Positions 5,921 through 7,256 of a DNA stretch of 7,256 nt are shown piece after piece. This stretch comes from an uncultured Asticcacaulis sp. GTDB taxonomy: Bacteria > Pseudomonadota > Alphaproteobacteria > Caulobacterales > Caulobacteraceae. Location: NCBI GenBank assembly GCA_946480125.1, contig CAMLIY010000158.1, forward strand, positions 1 through 7,256, given 5' to 3'. Position numbers and translations under genes: made by a program. The notes beneath the pieces were generated by a model, which was given only the letters and a program-made list of their open reading frames with translations, was not told the origin of the DNA and did not search any database. Positions within the stretch are counted from its first letter, which is position 1. Each line of letters opens with the position of its first letter.

Positions 5921-5938
5921 ATCGCTTGAGTGAGCCTT

Positions 5939-6178
5939 ATGAAACTGACCGACCTGCCCGCTTCTACCCCTGCCCTAGTCACTGGCGTTATCGATATCCA
6001 TGACGGAGATCTGATCAGCAATCGCTTGCGTGAACTGGGGTTTGTCGATGGCGAAGAGGTCAAGGTCGTCGGGCGCGGCCCGATTGGCGCCGATCCGCTG
6101 TTGATTCAGATCGGCTTTACGCGTTTCGCGCTGCGCCGTTCGGAGGCCGCGCGTGTCATGGTCGAGAAGGCCGCTTAA
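5939..6178 (+). CDS. feoA: FeoA, accessory protein of the ferrous iron transporter
   Basis: A 79-residue cytoplasmic SH3-like protein that works with FeoB in Fe(II) import. The family pattern is clear: MKLTDLPASTPALVTGV, then RLRELGFVDGEEVKVVGRGPIGADPLLIQI (29-58), then TRFALRRSEAARVMVE (61-76). The ATG at 5939-5941 starts directly at the conserved MKLTDL; a GTG at 5930 in frame would add only three residues. GAG at 5932-5934 is a weak ribosome site. The stop codon abuts the feoB start with no gap, implying translational coupling. It is transcribed from the Fur-controlled promoter at 5886-5913, divergent from the siderophore receptor. Confidence 0.95.
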   Translation: MKLTDLPASTPALVTGVIDIHDGDLISNRLRELGFVDGEEVKVVGRGPIGADPLLIQIGFTRFALRRSEAARVMVEKAA

Positions 6179-7256
6179 ATGGACAGTATGACCATTGCCC
6201 TCGTCGGCAATCCCAATTGCGGCAAGACGGCGCTATTCAACCAGCTTACCGGCGCCAGGCAAAAGGTCGCCAACTATGCCGGCGTCACCGTCGAGCGCAA
6301 GGAAGGCTTTTTTCATGCGCCTTCGGGCCGTAAGGTGCAGGTGCTCGATCTGCCGGGCACCTACAGTCTTGATGCCATGGGGCCGGACGAGATCATCACC
6401 CGCGATATCTGCCTCGGCCGTCGACCGGGCGAGACCATGCCGGACCTGATCGTCTGCGTGGCCGACGCCACCAATCTGCGCCTCCACCTGCGTTTCGTGC
6501 TGGAGGTCAAACGCCTTGGCCGGCCGATGATCCTGGCGCTGAACATGATGGACGCCGCCCGCAAGCGCGGCATCCAGATAGATACGGCGCGCATGGAGGC
6601 CGAACTCGGCGTCAAGATTATCGAAACCATCGCCGTTAAGGCCAATGGCACGGCGGCCCTGGTAGCGCATCTCGATGCGAATCTGGCCCCGCATGTGCCG
6701 GACGTGAAAGAAAGCGGCGACCTGCACACCGATGTCCGCCGCATCCTTGACGCCTCGGTGATGATGCCCCAGCGCACTTCGCTGATCGATGACCGGCTGG
6801 ATGGTATCCTGCTCAATCCCTTCCTCGGCATCCCGATCCTGATCGTCATCATGTTCGTGGTCTTCCAGGCGGTTTTCACCTGGGCAACGCCGGCCATGGA
6901 TTTCATCGAGGCCAGCATGGCGTGGCTCGGCGGCTTCGTCACCGAAACCCTGCCGGACGGCCTGCTGAAAAGCTTCATCTCCGATGCCCTGATAGGCGGC
7001 CTGGGTTCGGTCATCGTCTTCCTGCCGCAGATCATCATCCTGTTCTTTTTCATCCTGATCCTGGAAGAATCCGGCTATTTGCCGCGCGCCGCTTTCCTGC
7101 TCGATAATCTGATGTCAAAGGCGGGCCTGACCGGGCGCTCCTTTATTCCCCTGCTCTCCAGCCATGCCTGCGCCATTCCCGGCATCATGGCCACGCGCTC
7201 GATCCACGATATCCGCGACCGCATCACCACCATCCTGATCGCGCCGCTGATGACCT
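6179..7256 (+). CDS. feoB: FeoB, ferrous iron permease with N-terminal G-protein domain (N-terminal 359 residues)
   Basis: Inner-membrane Fe(II) importer; the reading frame is open to the right edge, so the gene is truncated only by the window. The G domain is complete: G1 GNPNCGKT (10-17), switch I YAGVTVE with T37, G3 DLPG (57-60), G4 NMMD (122-125) and a G5-like AVKANG (152-157). The first membrane helix begins near residue 216 (GIPILIVIMFVVFQAVF), followed by GGLGSVIVFLPQIIILFFFILILEESGY. The gate segment PLLSSHACAIPGIMATR has the conserved cysteine at 331. I chose the ATG at 6179 because GAGAAGG lies eight bases upstream and it abuts the feoA stop; ATG 6188 is a weaker alternative. The linker between the G domain and first helix is short, suggesting the compact FeoB subtype. 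No feoC is visible. Confidence 0.96.
   Translation, partial: MDSMTIALVGNPNCGKTALFNQLTGARQKVANYAGVTVERKEGFFHAPSGRKVQVLDLPGTYSLDAMGPDEIITRDICLGRRPGETMPDLIVCVADATNLRLHLRFVLEVKRLGRPMILALNMMDAARKRGIQIDTARMEAELGVKIIETIAVKANGTAALVAHLDANLAPHVPDVKESGDLHTDVRRILDASVMMPQRTSLIDDRLDGILLNPFLGIPILIVIMFVVFQAVFTWATPAMDFIEASMAWLGGFVTETLPDGLLKSFISDALIGGLGSVIVFLPQIIILFFFILILEESGYLPRAAFLLDNLMSKAGLTGRSFIPLLSSHACAIPGIMATRSIHDIRDRITTILIAPLMT

Overview
The window reads as chromosomal DNA of a high-GC Gram-negative bacterium, most likely an alphaproteobacterium. The basis is an RND pump with periplasmic adaptor, a TonB-dependent outer-membrane receptor, TGC/GCA-type iron boxes of the kind associated with alphaproteobacterial Fur/Mur proteins, and a GC-rich mosaic palindrome of a type I associate with Caulobacterales intergenic regions. 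A Caulobacteraceae member (Asticcacaulis/Caulobacter-like) is my best guess, but this is inference and no rRNA or tRNA gene is present to settle it.

Left part (1-2657): a drug-efflux locus. On the minus strand an RND adaptor (497-1684) is followed by the first 104 codons of a MexF/AcrB-type inner-membrane transporter (1-313, running off the left edge). Between them lies a 140-bp pair of inverted REP-like units (346-485). Divergent on the plus strand is a TetR/AcrR-family regulator (1977-2657) with a TTG start. The intergenic region holds a good sigma70-type promoter for the pump and two related palindromes with a TGCG-N4-CGCA core, centred 53 bp apart. One covers the pump -10 and predicted start of transcription, and the other abuts its -35. 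The expected logic is a local repressor controlling both the pump and itself.

Middle part (2692-5724): on the minus strand, a Fiu/PiuA-type catecholate siderophore receptor (3454-5724) followed by a PiuC/YbiX-type Fe(II)/2-oxoglutarate dioxygenase (2692-3372). This is the conserved fiu-ybiX (piuA-piuC) pair. A 14-bp hairpin sits between the two genes and pairs fully only in the RNA of the transcribed strand.

Right part (5725-7256): a 214-bp divergent control region, then feoA (5939-6178) and the 5' part of feoB (6179 to the right edge), the ferrous iron importer. The feo promoter has a classical Fur box over its -10. The receptor side carries a TGCGAAT-N-ATTTGCA-type box and an unusual run of TTGC/ATTGCC repeats. 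Ferric-siderophore uptake and ferrous uptake are thus driven divergently from one iron-responsive region.

All genes belong to known families, appear intact (or are cut only by the window edges) and sit in sensible operons. I find no evidence of an undescribed multi-gene system. The points worth a second look are regulatory and structural: the REP-like pair inside the pump operon, the phased operators, the TTGC array and the wobble-preserved hairpin.
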